Origin: Cunninghamia lanceolata
Lineage: Eukaryota; Streptophyta; Pinopsida; Cupressales; Cupressaceae
Length of the DNA stretch: 64,000 nt
Direction: 5' to 3'
NCBI GenBank assembly: GCA_027924645.1
Contig: BSBN01000040.1
Location: forward strand, 620,001 to 684,000
The position numbers were made by a program, and so were the translations under genes. Below the pieces are notes generated by a model that did no database searches, was not told where the DNA came from, and saw nothing but the letters and a program-made list of their open reading frames with translations. Every line of letters starts with the position of its first letter. Position 1 is the stretch's first letter. Below, one piece after another: positions 39,801-51,800 of this stretch.

Positions 39801-42800
39801 CCTCGGAGAACACTGCTATTTATAGTAAGTGTCACTCTGGCGTTGTTTTGGCAACTTGGCAGTCAGTCGTTGGCTATCTCAGTTGTTGTATTGAGCTCAG
39901 TTATTTGATAGATGGTGTGATTAGCCAATTGCAGGGTTCCCGTAGGCTAGTAGATATGGTTAGGGAACCTTTGTGGTCGTTATTCCAAGACTTACTATTA
40001 ATAGTAAGTCAGGCAAGAGGGATCAGGTGGCATTGGCCTACTTTCTATTTTAAGTCTGCCAGTTGGAGCACCTAGCACTTCACAGTTGGTTTCGAAATGG
40101 CTAAGGGAAATGGTTGATAAGTAAATTAAATTAATTATTTAATTTACACTTGTGAGCCTAAGTCTTTTAGTTATAAAGTGACTCAACTTTAAAAAAAACT
40201 TAAGTTATGACTTAAAAAGTCATGCTAGGAATTGAGCGCTCATGTGGGAGATAAGGGGGTTTAAAATATTTAAAAGAAATGTTTTATAGAAGTATTTTCC
40301 TCCTTTTTGGGCGTTGGAAGCCAAGAGAATATAAAGAGCTTTTGTGAGCTCATATTATCATTATTCATTCTCTCTTATTTGGACATTATTCTGCAGAGCA
40401 AACTTGAAGCTTGGCTTTAAGGTTTGAATTGGAGTTTTGCAGGGACGAAAACCTCTGTGAGACTGCCTTCTTCGTGCTTGAGAGACAGCATCAGGAAGGA
40501 TTGTTGGGAGCTTCATATAGAGGCTTCGCTTGTGCTTTCATGGTTTCTTTGATGGAGCTTCATTGTGAAATATATTTGAATTTTGTGTAGTAGCTGATAC
40601 AAGGATTTAGAGAGCAGTTCTCAATATTTGTGTGGAGATTAATGGTTAATATTGCATGCTATAGCTGGCCGTACAACCCTAGCTTGGCCGTACCATCTAT
40701 AGCAATGATTTGAGGGTTTTTTGGTGGGTTTTCCATGCTTGTCTTGGGCATTGTGATCAATATATTTGCTGCAGACCTGAACAGAGTTTTATGTGACAGA
40801 TTTGAAGATTTTGTGGGATTCTTTGATGCTGTTATATTCTGAAACAGGCCGTACCAAGGCCGCATGCAAGCGTGGGGTTTTTGAGGAATGAAACACCCAT
40901 AGTTTGGGCTCCAAATGAATGCAATCTGATCGCCTAGGGTTTCAAAACATTGTATTACTTTGGTTTGAGTGGAGAATACTTATTGTTTGCATTTGGATGC
41001 ATTTTCATGGCTCCTGTAATGCTGGTTCAGATACAACCATCATATGAAGTTGAAGTTTTTCATCTGGGTATGTGCTTATAATTCATATTATGCAATTCTG
41101 ACATCTAGGTCTTGGTTCATTTATGCATTAGGGTTTTAGATTTTCTAGGTATTCGTTGCATGTTGCTTATTCATTGATATTTGCAAAAAAACAACACATG
41201 CAAAACCAAAAAAGCCCTTTTGCATCTTCTGTCTAGTTCTGAAAGACTACCAATTAATAAAAATAACACAAATAAGAATATTATAAAAAAAATTACAAAC
41301 AGGGCAGCTCATTACAGTGGTATCAAAGCTCATTATTTCCTGCCATCCAGTGGGTTAATGAACTTCTATGAGCATCAGTGACAGAGAAAAAAAAAGAACT
41401 TTGGGAACATTGGCCTTCTGATACAGAGGTACAACAACCAGCACACTCAGGAAATATGGGCGACAGAGATTATAAAGATCAAAAACCAGATCGTACAACA
41501 CTTTTGTTGGATGCCTTGATTAGAAGTCAGGAGAAATCAAATCAGCACTTGGCTCAATTGGCTGATGCGATTGCCTTATTGGCAATCAACAACAGGGGTA
41601 ATGAGGACCAGAGGAATGGTCAAAATCCACACAGGGTAAAAGACCCATATCTACAGGCAGCAATAGCGAGACCTCTTATGCCAGTTATCCCACCGAGAGT
41701 TGTACCACCAATAGGGGATGAACTCACACTTGTTGAAATGCAAGATCAAATTCGACGGGACTGGAGAGCTGCAGGACCTGATTTTCAGCATGACATATCT
41801 CTACGTGACTATATGGATGTTAGGATGATGCATATGCCTAATAGAGGCAATAGAGTGTTCAAACAATGTGAGGGAAAGTTGAAACCTTTCTTGGGCTTTG
41901 AGGAGACTAATGCAACAAAAATTGATGGAGAGTTTGCCTTGGAGCATGGGGAATATGTTACAGAGCCTCCAGATGATTCTATGATTGTGCATGCATCTAT
42001 TCATGTTGAGGATGTGTGCAATACAATAGAGCTATCACATGAAGAATGTATATCAGGAACCCAGGATGATCTTTTTGACATGCATGTGGCTACCATTGAT
42101 GAGACAGTGCATGTGGAAAAGGACATAACAGCAGCCCTGAATGCATCTCTTGAGCTATCTAATGAAGTTTTTGACACTAGTAGCAATGTTGACAGAGTTG
42201 AGATCAGCAATATACCTTCAGATAATGGGCTCGTGGTAGGCAAAAAGGATGAAGTTTTCGAAACAGCAAACAGTGAAGATTACAGTTATGAAAACATAAG
42301 TGGTTTTGGTTTGGACTTCCAGACCCAACTTGTGGAGAGAGATACTTATGATGACATCAGTATTGGTGAGTTGGGAAGGGACTTATTTAGAGAGACAACA
42401 CCCCAAGAGGAGTACAGTGAGCACAATTTTCCTGAACAGGGCAATCAGCCTTTTAGCATTTGGGATCCAGGTGTGATGGCACCTAGGTATGACAAGGATC
42501 CTGTTTGGGATGAATCACCTTTTGACTATAATGTTGTTCTAACTTCATCTCCACAATTATGCAAGGATAATGACATTGATGGCATTGACAATGTTGTTCT
42601 TGATCTTGAGAACAAACCTGATTTCACATTGCATGTAGCTGATCTTGAGCAAAGAAATAGCAGCCTTGTTGATTTGGATTCTCAATCCGCTATTGAGGAT
42701 GGTCAAGGAGAAGCACAGGTGACTTGGGACAGCCTTCAAGACTTTGATGATAGGTATGAAAGTTCTGATTGTAGCATGCAACATAACAGCAGTGTACTAT

Positions 42801-45800
42801 CCTTGCTTGAACAAGATTGGAAAAATCAGTTTTTGGTGTCTATGGAAAAAGAAGTACACACTTTACCTAGGTTGGATGACATTAAGAGCCTTGTTGAAAA
42901 ATCCATTTTCATGACACCAAGAAAACAACATGAGCAAAATGTTCCCATTGCTGATTTACACATGATTAAAAGTTCTATGGAGGAAATAAAAACAATTTTC
43001 TTACACATGATGCATGATAGAGATGTTGCTTCCAAGTTTGCAGATGGAACTTTGGCCATGATTAAGCAGTTAAGGGAAGAGGTTAGTGAGCTCACCATTG
43101 ATCTTAACTCCACCAAGCTTGCTTTGGAAAAGGACCAAGAGGCACTTCTTGAGGCAAATGATCAGCGCTATGAGGCTCATCAGTTTACAGAGAAGGAGAA
43201 CAGAGAAAGGGCAAAGGAGATCGAATAGGTAATGGATGAGCTTGATGACATTCAAGAAGAGTATGATCTTGCTCATTGCCCCAAGAAATCAAAAAAAGGG
43301 GGTCTAGATCAGCAAGAGGATAATCTTCAGTTTATTGATAATCCGTTGTTTGAGGTCGATGCTGATGTGACTTATGATAATCCACTCTTCGAGTTGGTTG
43401 ATGGAGCTCTTTCTGATTCCAGTGTGGAGATTTGTGATAACCACAGGATTTGGGATCCAGGTGCGGTTGCCAAAGGTGAGATGTTGATTCAGAATTGGAG
43501 AAATGGACATAACTTAGGAGTTGGTACCACTGTCCACTTTCCAATCAGCCAACATAGGTCAACGAATGATATCATACAATTGGATTGGCCAACACTTCCA
43601 GCCCAGCAGTGGACTAATTCTCAGATGGTGTTGATTGGGGGAGGTAATGTGGTTAGTGGAGGAGTTCCTTTGGTCATTCCCACATTCACATTTCCTATGT
43701 TTTCAGGGCTAATGATTTATGACAGCTGCTGCCCTAGAATTTCCATGCTGATTATGGCAACATTAGTTGATGGGCAGACGGACTTTGAGTACTTACAGGC
43801 TTCTTGGCAGCAGGTAGTGGGAGGATTTACAAAGTTAGAGCAATTATTTTTAGCTTCCACCAGTATGAGTGATGGTTACTACAATCAGTCCGAGAGGTTG
43901 ATGGATATCCCTACAGATGTTACTGTGATGATTGCAGTTGATTGGATGAGTTGGTGTGCTCGTTATGAGCATGTTGACACTTGGAGATTAGGTGACGGTG
44001 AGGGATTATCAGTCTATGATCGGGATGGCATTGTCAGGATGTATGATTCCAGGGATAACACTACCGTTATCAGATTCCGGTTAGGGACTGGTTGGTATCA
44101 CTTATGGGATAATGTGAGGAGATGTGCTAAGGTTTTCCCTTTTGGGTCGAGCAGATTATACTTCATGTTGCCCAGGATCGAGTCTGGCAGGTAGATTCCA
44201 GCTTTGGGCTTCACTGAGATGCCTTGGCGGGATATGTCAATTGGTGAGGATTTCAATCCTTTGGGGTATTTCAGTATGGGATTTAATGGTGAATACTTTT
44301 CAGGGGCCTAGGAGAGGAGAATGCAGCATGGGCATGATGTTCAGACAGTTATGATCAGAGTGGCACAGCGCCAGCATGGTGATTCCTTTCAGAGATTAAC
44401 TTGGAACCCTAGGATCACATTAGGTTGTAGACCAGAAGCTGTTGGGAATGAAAGAGTCGATGTTGACTTTCTTGAGCTTGTCCCTATGGTGTCTTGGATT
44501 GGTTTCCTGGAAGAGCAATTTTCCGAGGGGTTGACTGAGTTCTTGCAATATCTGATTGCTCTTCTTATCGGTGGTTTTCAGGAGGCCTCTTGTGTTAGTA
44601 CCCTGCAGGTCAATGCCTTGAGGGGATGGTACTACAGATCACCTAGGTTGACTTGGGACCCTGGGATCATTCTGGATTCCAATTTGGATGAGTTTGTTGA
44701 TCGAAGGTTGTATTGGTATTGCTTGAGGACAAACAATCTTTGGGAAGGGCGAACTGTAATGTCCCCATTTTCGGGTTCTCTTGCAGCACAGTCGGAGCTG
44801 ACTTTCTGGGTTGGTGACAGCCTGATCAAAGGAGTATTTCGATGTCACCAATGTGTTCGGGTAATCCAATGGAGTTGTATGACACTTTCCGGAGGGATTT
44901 CGGACTTGTTTGCACTTACTATTTATAGTAAGTGCTTGCGTGGCGACAATTTTTTGGGGTTTTTCTGGGTTTGTTCTCTTTGGTCCTCGGAGAACACTGC
45001 TATTTATAGTAAGTGCTTGCATGGCGACAATCTTTCTGGGTTTGTTCTGGGTTTGTTCTCTTTGGTCCTCGGAGAACACTACTATTTATAGTAAGTGTTA
45101 GTCTGGCATTGTTTTGGTGACTTGGCAGTCAGCCGTTGGCTATCTCAGTCGTTGCATTGAGCTCAGTTATCTGATAGATGGTGTGATTAGCCAATTGCAG
45201 GGTTCCCGTAGGCTAGTAAATATGGTTAGGGAACCTTTGTGGTCATTATTCCAAGACTTACTATTAATAGTAAGTCAGGCAGGAGGGATCAAGTGGTGTT
45301 GGCCTACTTTCTATTTTAAGTCTGCCAGTTGGAGCTCCTCGCACTTCACAGTTGGTTTCGAAATGGCTAAGGGAAATGGTTGATAAGTAAATTAAATTAA
45401 TTATTTAATTTACACTTGTGAGCCTAAGTCTTTTAATTATAAAGTGACTCAACTTTAAAAAAGACTTAAAGTTATGACTTAAAAAGTCATATGCTAGGAA
45501 ATAAGTGCTCATGTGGGAGATAAGGGGTTTTAAAATATTTAAAAGAAATATTTTATAAAAGTATTTTCCTCCTTTTTGGGCGTTGGAAGCCAAGGGAATA
45601 TAAAGAGCTTTTGTGAGCTCATATTATCATTATTCATTCTCTCTTATTTGGACATTATTCTGCAAAGCAAACTTGAAGCTTGGCTTTAGGGTTTGAATTG
45701 GAGTTTTGCAGGGACGGAAACCTCTATGAGACTGCCTTCTTCGTGCTTGAGAGACAGCATTAGAAAGGATTGTTGGGAGCTTCATATAGAGGCTTCGCTT

Positions 45801-48800
45801 GTGCTTTCATGGTTTCTTTGATGGAGCTTCATTGTGAAATATATTTGAATTTTGTGTAGCAGCTGATACGAGGATTTAGAGAGCAGTTCTCAGTATTTGT
45901 GTGGAGATTAATGGTTGATATTGCATGCTATAGCTGGTTGTACAACCCTAGCTTGGCCGTACCATCTATAGCAATGATTTGAGGGTTTTTTGGTGGGTTT
46001 TCCATGCTTGTCTTGGGCATCGTGATCAATATATTTGCTGCAGACCTGAACAGAGTTTTATGTGGCAGATTTGAAGATTTTGTGGGATTCTTTGATGCTG
46101 TTATATTCTGAAACAGGCCATACCAAGGCTGCATGCAGGCGTGGGGTTTTTGAGGGATGAAACACCCATAGTTTGGGCTCCAAATGAATGCAATCTGATC
46201 GCCCAGGGTTTCAAAACATTGTATTACTTTGGTTTGAGTGGAGAATACTTATTGTTTGCATTTGGATGCATTTTCATGGCTCCTGTAATGCTGGTTCAGC
46301 TACAACCATCATATGAAATTGAAGTTTTTCATCTGGGTATGTGCTTATAATATAACAGCAGCAAAACTGATATTCCCTTACAAAAATCAAAGGTGTGAGT
46401 AGTGTAGGGGCTGAAAATGCTTCATTAGTAATTACAAACTACAGATCCTTCCTTCCTATAACTGTAGATTCCTATAAAACCAATTGTATAAATGTAATTG
46501 AAGTGATGTGAGGGCTGATATTGATTGTGACAGCAGCATTGAGGCTGAGAATATGGGGCATGGCTGTCCCAAGTATGTTCCCAATGCCCTTGGGTGGTAG
46601 GAGATCATCAATAATTGCTCTCTTCCTTCCTTGAAGGTGAATCTTTGCACCAATGTCCAAATTTGATGCTACCTCGCCATGCTTACGTTGCACCACCATG
46701 ATTTTTATGTGAAGTTTTTCTTGAGGCCTCCATGTAATGTCCATGACTGCCCTAATAAGATAGTGGCCTTGATGCACAACTTCCTTCACCTTAAACTCCT
46801 TAGTAATGAGCTTCTCAAATAAGTATAACCAATGCATGCCAACAACTATTCTCACTTCTTGTATGTTACTGTTATAATGATTACCTTGGATTCCAAAAGT
46901 TCTTATCATGATGCACCAAGTTGTACCATTTGGAAAATGGTTCGGTCCAGACCATATGTGTGCTAATAGGTGAGTGTAACAGTCATACATTGCTCTGAAT
47001 TTCTTCCCAAAACAGCACTAAAGATGTTGGAATGTTTGCACTTAATGATCTCAAAAAGTGAACAACATTAAACCAAGAAAGTTTCTCCATACCACGGCTG
47101 TAGCACTGCATTCTCTGGCTCAAAATCAGAATTGTTGTGGCTGGATACCATCTTCTACTAGCTGCAAACACCTCAACAATGATAATAGGTGGGAAATGCC
47201 TCCACCATGTGATAAAAAACTCCTTTATGGCTGCAACTAGAATCTGGGGAAGGCTGGAAATATGATAACAGCAGTTCTATGATTTGAGGCCATACTTGTA
47301 GTGGTTCTTGGTTTATGTAACTTGCACCCAATACTCATCCTTATTATGTTGAGGTGGTGATTCTCAACAAGAAAGTCACATCTTACAATTATTCCTTTCG
47401 GTGGCCTTCTTAGGAGTGTAATATTGAACATATCCAAATTAGACCAAACACCCAAGCATCTTACCTTCGGAAAAAGTTGTGAATGTCACCAAATGATCTT
47501 CCATCCACATAGCCATGGCAACTCTTGGATCTCCTTCTTCAATGCCTTCAAGTTCTACCTCTTCTCTCTTGGATTTCAACTCCATAGTGAATTCTCACAT
47601 AGAATGCACACATTGCAAGCTCTATGTTTTACTTATCCCTCCAAGACCCATGATATAGAAGTCTTTGCATATCTCTTGTTCACCCAAAGCGATGACCAAT
47701 TGCCTTGCGTTCATGATGCTAGGAATTTGTAATGTCTCATCCTTCATGAATCCTCCAACTTGTTTGTAGCTTGATACCCAAAGCATCATACCACACTTAG
47801 TCACAAAATCTTGAACATCAAAATGACATCTATTTTGCTTACCATCATCTAGCATCAAGCACCCCACAGTGACTATCTCCATTTGGCCACCACCCACGAT
47901 CTTGTCTTCAATTGTGGTACTTGGCTCCCACAAATGATCTATGAACCATGAACATTGATCCTTCATAAACTTCCTTTCAATCCAAATGCAAGAGATGGAA
48001 AACTCAATAGTAACATCAATACCTCTGTCCACTTTGACCCTTAGGAGATCACCCAGATCCCATATGCAAAAACAATTTGGGACTTGAATCAAAGAGTCCA
48101 CATGCTCTATATTGCTAGTTGTATCCCTTACTCTATCACCCTTTTTTGCATGCTTTCCATGATGACAAGAATTTTGCAGTGACATAGGAAGCAACAAATC
48201 TGAAATATTTTCATAGCTTAGGCTGTGAACAAAATGCTCATCCTCATTTGCCAATAGAGAATTTGTTGAGATATCCTCAACACCTCCATTTTGTGACTCA
48301 AAACTCGCAAATTAGGGCTAATCAAAATGTTCTTCTCAAATGCATATCCACCCACAATGCTACTTTGAAAATCAATCATGGCTCACCATGTGGAAGTTTG
48401 AACGATAGAGCATGATTTGGCACATCTTCCTTCATCTTGAACTCTTCACATCGAACAAGTGAAGCCTTTTTCGCTTTGACTACATCAACATCCTCTACTA
48501 TCAAAGAATCTTTACCTTCAACCTGCATGTTGGGTCCCTTCTGTTCTTGCTCAATGATATCTTGCGGCTCTGGATTTGATTGCTCTTCTTGCTTCTTGAT
48601 TTCTTCCTTAGCCTTTTCTTTTGATTCTAATCTTTCCTCTTTCATCATCAATTCTTTCTTGACCTCTTCTGGTAGTTGTGGCTCTGGTGGTCCTTCTCCC
48701 TTTCATAGGAATGTAGGGTGGAAAGGGTCTAGCTACGGAACCAATTACAGTTCTGTGTTTATTGTTGTTCATGTTTGTTGAGGCACTCCCCTTACCTGTA

Positions 48801-51800
48801 GGTGTTCGTACCTGTATGGTAGCATTCATGTTCTGCATTGTTTGCAACATTTGTGTCAGTAGTTGGTTCATTTGCTGCTGTCTTTGAATTAAAGCATTGA
48901 GCTGGGTATCTGAAAATCCTTCCATTTCTATCTTCCTTGTAGACTTTCAAATCTCTTTGACTGGAATGCATCCACTATTAGCTTAACCCAAAGGCTGGCA
49001 GGGTCTAAGCTCTGATACCACTGTAATGTCCCTAGTCAGCCAACTCTAGGAAATGGATAATGTCTCCAACATGTGCAACCTAAATCGATAAACAAATACG
49101 AACTGCCCAGTATTCTAATGTGACGGATGATCTGTAATTGTTAATGAACAGCTGATACAGACAGCTTTTATGCTCAAATCTGCTCCAAAATCAAAACAAT
49201 TATAAACTATGTAGCCAACAGCAGTATCGTGCCATAATAAATCTTCTTCAATTTTATATTATTATCAGCACATTCACAGTATATTCCTTATGACAGGAAA
49301 TCAGAATTTTATCAGCAGTTATCAGACTTTCATTATTATCAACAATATCCCAAATATATTGCTAACTCCAAATATGATACTATCATAACAAACTTCCCCA
49401 AAAGGCAGCACTTCAATCAATAACGAGGTGGTTTTGCACCACAAGGGGGTCATTGAAGTTGCTAGCAGTTACACACAACCAAAATTGGAAAATGAGAGGA
49501 TCCTTTGAGGAATGTGACGAGTGGAGCTGCTAAAAGGAATTAAAATTCATGGGCTGGATGCTGCAATGGGTCTAGAAGTGCTGCCAATGAAATCAGTATA
49601 TGTGTCCAGGAATGGAGTTCACAATCGTGCTCATGAATGTTGAAAATCACCTTCTCCAAGTGTTGGGCTTGGTTGGTGAGCGGTGTCTGAAATGCCCCGA
49701 CTTGGGAGTACGTTTTCTAAGTTTATGTATCTGTGTATATGTATCTAACTGTTGGGTATCGAATAGGGTACTTGTATGTGTATGTATTGTCTATGGTAAA
49801 GCTTTGACCATTCATTGGGTTGTTCATGTTGTTTTTTACAATCTAGGTGCTCTATGTTAAGTTTTTTTCCTCTTTCTATAGAGGTTGTTTGTGCTCTTTC
49901 TATGTTATGCTACAAAGGAATGGTTTAGGGAGTATGTGCAGCATTTTGCTTTGTAGTTTTAAACAATATTTTGCAAGGAAGGGGCCCTTAATAGAACCCC
50001 TATATTATACCTTAAAAAAAAGCTCAAAAAAGGTTGCCGCTATGTAGGTGTCCTTGAACTGAATGGTCCTTCTATAGCTGCTTGTTGATGAACAATATCA
50101 TCCACAACGAAACCATTATGTGAATGCGATGAAGCCCCCATTGATGGCCCGCCTTCTCCCTCCTATAAATCCTAGCTGAACACAGAGCTCAAAAAACACA
50201 ATCGAAATAAGTAGAATAGGATTTTTTTAGTGCACAGATTTATAAAATCATGGCCAAGTTTTTCTCCAAAAATTACAAGTTTTTAACGAGTAATCAGCAA
50301 GCAATTGGTGAGTCACTGGTGAATCTTTTCTAAATAACTCGGCAACATGTTATTCCGCAAGTAACTCACAAGCAATTTCGACGCACGAGTACTCACAGCG
50401 AATTATTCACAAGTTTTGCAGCTATCGTTTTGGAGTATCTATTGTAGGGGTAGCAAGTCTCATATGTGGAAGAGATTTTACCCTCTTCTTTGCAAGGGTC
50501 TTGATTCTTCTCTCAAACTACGCATCACCCCATGCCTTTGTAATAACCCTACTAGTGTGTTTCTCTGATCCACTGGAAAGAATAACCTATTGAGCTGAAG
50601 ATGGATCCATATCCTTTTCCTGGTCTGTCGCTTTTTGCTGATGTGGCTTAATTTTAGGGGATTTTGCAACCCTGGAGGAAGATGCACCTGTAATCTTCTT
50701 CTCCTTTAGCTTTGTTGCTTTCATTTGTATCCAATTAGAAATTCTCTGGATCACTTTCCCATTTCTATGCTCTAAGAAAATAATATAAGGATCAGCCCAA
50801 TTTATTATTGGCGATGGAGCTATGGCTAACCCCTATTGATCATAAGTAGGTGATCTCACCCGTTCTTCATCTTCTACAAGCTCCTCGAGGAACTTAAATA
50901 ACTGATATGCTTTTATCTAAGTTAGAGTAAGGTGGCAATAATCCCTCTCTCTAACTTGAGTTTCATTCCCCGACTTTTCTTTGATGAAACTAATGACCTA
51001 GCTTTAAACGCCCTAAAGGTATAAATAGCAATCTCTTTATCTACACTCTTGGCATCTTTTCGTGTCCTACAAGAATAATAACCAATGGTAATAGGCCATT
51101 GTGGTCCCATTTGTGCTTGGGTCTAAAAATGGAATGAACTATTGCCAATTACCTATTCAATTCCAATAAAAGAATCCTGTCGTTAGGGTACCTGGGTAGC
51201 ATAAGAGGCCTCCTGCTGAATCTTGCAATCCTATTGTAAGTAAATGTTGGAAACTATATGAACCAATCTCCATATTCATAAATTGCCCCCTTGGCTTCAT
51301 ATGAAAATTGCTCTTCGTCTGACCTGTTCATTCCCGTTATCAAGTTTTCGATGAATGCATCATTTACTCTCCTAAGCTAGGGAAGATGATTATAGATAAG
51401 GTTAGTGGGTCCATATTCACCCACTTTGTTCAAGCCTTGGAATATACTCACACATGCCAAGTTGTACACTAGAAATGACATCATATAAAATTCTCACATC
51501 TAAGGAATGGTACACAACTACCGATGTATGCTTTCACTGATGATGTAATCCCCAATGGGATCTGCCCTAAAATTCTGATTTTTAGGTTCTGATTTCTGCC
51601 CTAATTTTCTGCACTTTTAGTTTTCTGCTGAAACACTAATTTCTGATTTCTGATTTTTATTTTCAGAATGATAATCACTTATAACAGCCAACATATAATA
51701 TCCAAAAACATCAAAATATTATGCCAAATGATTCACCCAACCTTAGAAGTGAAATACACAATGTATGAACACCAAATGCACATAACAAGTCTGAATTTCT

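Larger units (their letters stand above)
39487..46351 (+). mobile_element. LTR retrotransposon with a single long ORF and no visible polymerase
   Basis: 5' LTR 39487-41316 (TGTAATGTCCCC to CTCATTACA), primer site TGGTATCAAAGCTC at 41318, an internal region of 3.4 kb, a purine tract GGGAAGGGC before 44755, and a 3' LTR 44755-46351. The 3' LTR lacks its last 235 bp or so. A left target duplication would be GTCCT (39482-39486); the right one is lost with the LTR end. The interior holds one long frame and no RT, integrase or protease signature, so it must depend on another element for movement. The LTRs differ by only a few percent by eye. Confidence 0.85.
37879..49425 (-). mobile_element. Minus-strand LTR element with gag-like ORF only, invaded by a plus-strand LTR element
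   Basis: LTRs of about 405 bp (49022-49425 is the 5' LTR on the minus strand; 37879-38283 the 3' LTR). A perfect initiator-Met primer site lies at 49009-49020. Internal sequence occupies 46352-49008 and 38284-39486. The plus-strand element 39487-46351 lies between. Target duplications do not match (GCTTA at left, none at right), so an old recombination or mutation is likely. No reverse transcriptase or integrase is seen in any of the internal sequence, so it is probably non-autonomous. Confidence 0.65.
36886..50018 (+). mobile_element. 5'-truncated LINE, split by an 11.5-kb insertion, with 15-bp target duplication
   Basis: AAAGCTCAAAAAAGG occurs at 36871-36885 and again at 50019-50033, directly after a short A-rich tail (CCTTAAAAA). 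LINE sequence runs 36886-37878 and resumes at about 49426-50018, giving roughly 1.6 kb without the insertion. The left part encodes the RNase H domain; the right part is 3' UTR. Target-primed insertion with 5' truncation and a variable-length duplication is the normal LINE pattern. The A-rich nature of the duplication makes chance slightly more likely than its length suggests. Confidence 0.7.

Noticed and set aside
41456..44754. Long frame as a host gene
   Set aside because: It lies exactly between LTR, primer site and polypurine tract, so it belongs to the retroelement.
44639..45079. 146-codon minus-strand frame with repeated peptide
   Set aside because: It is the complement of the LTR's 80-bp tandem units and the end of the plus-strand frame.
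47622..48254. 210-codon minus-strand frame as an independent gene
   Set aside because: It lies downstream of an LTR, primer site and gag-like start in the same orientation and is best read as part of that element.
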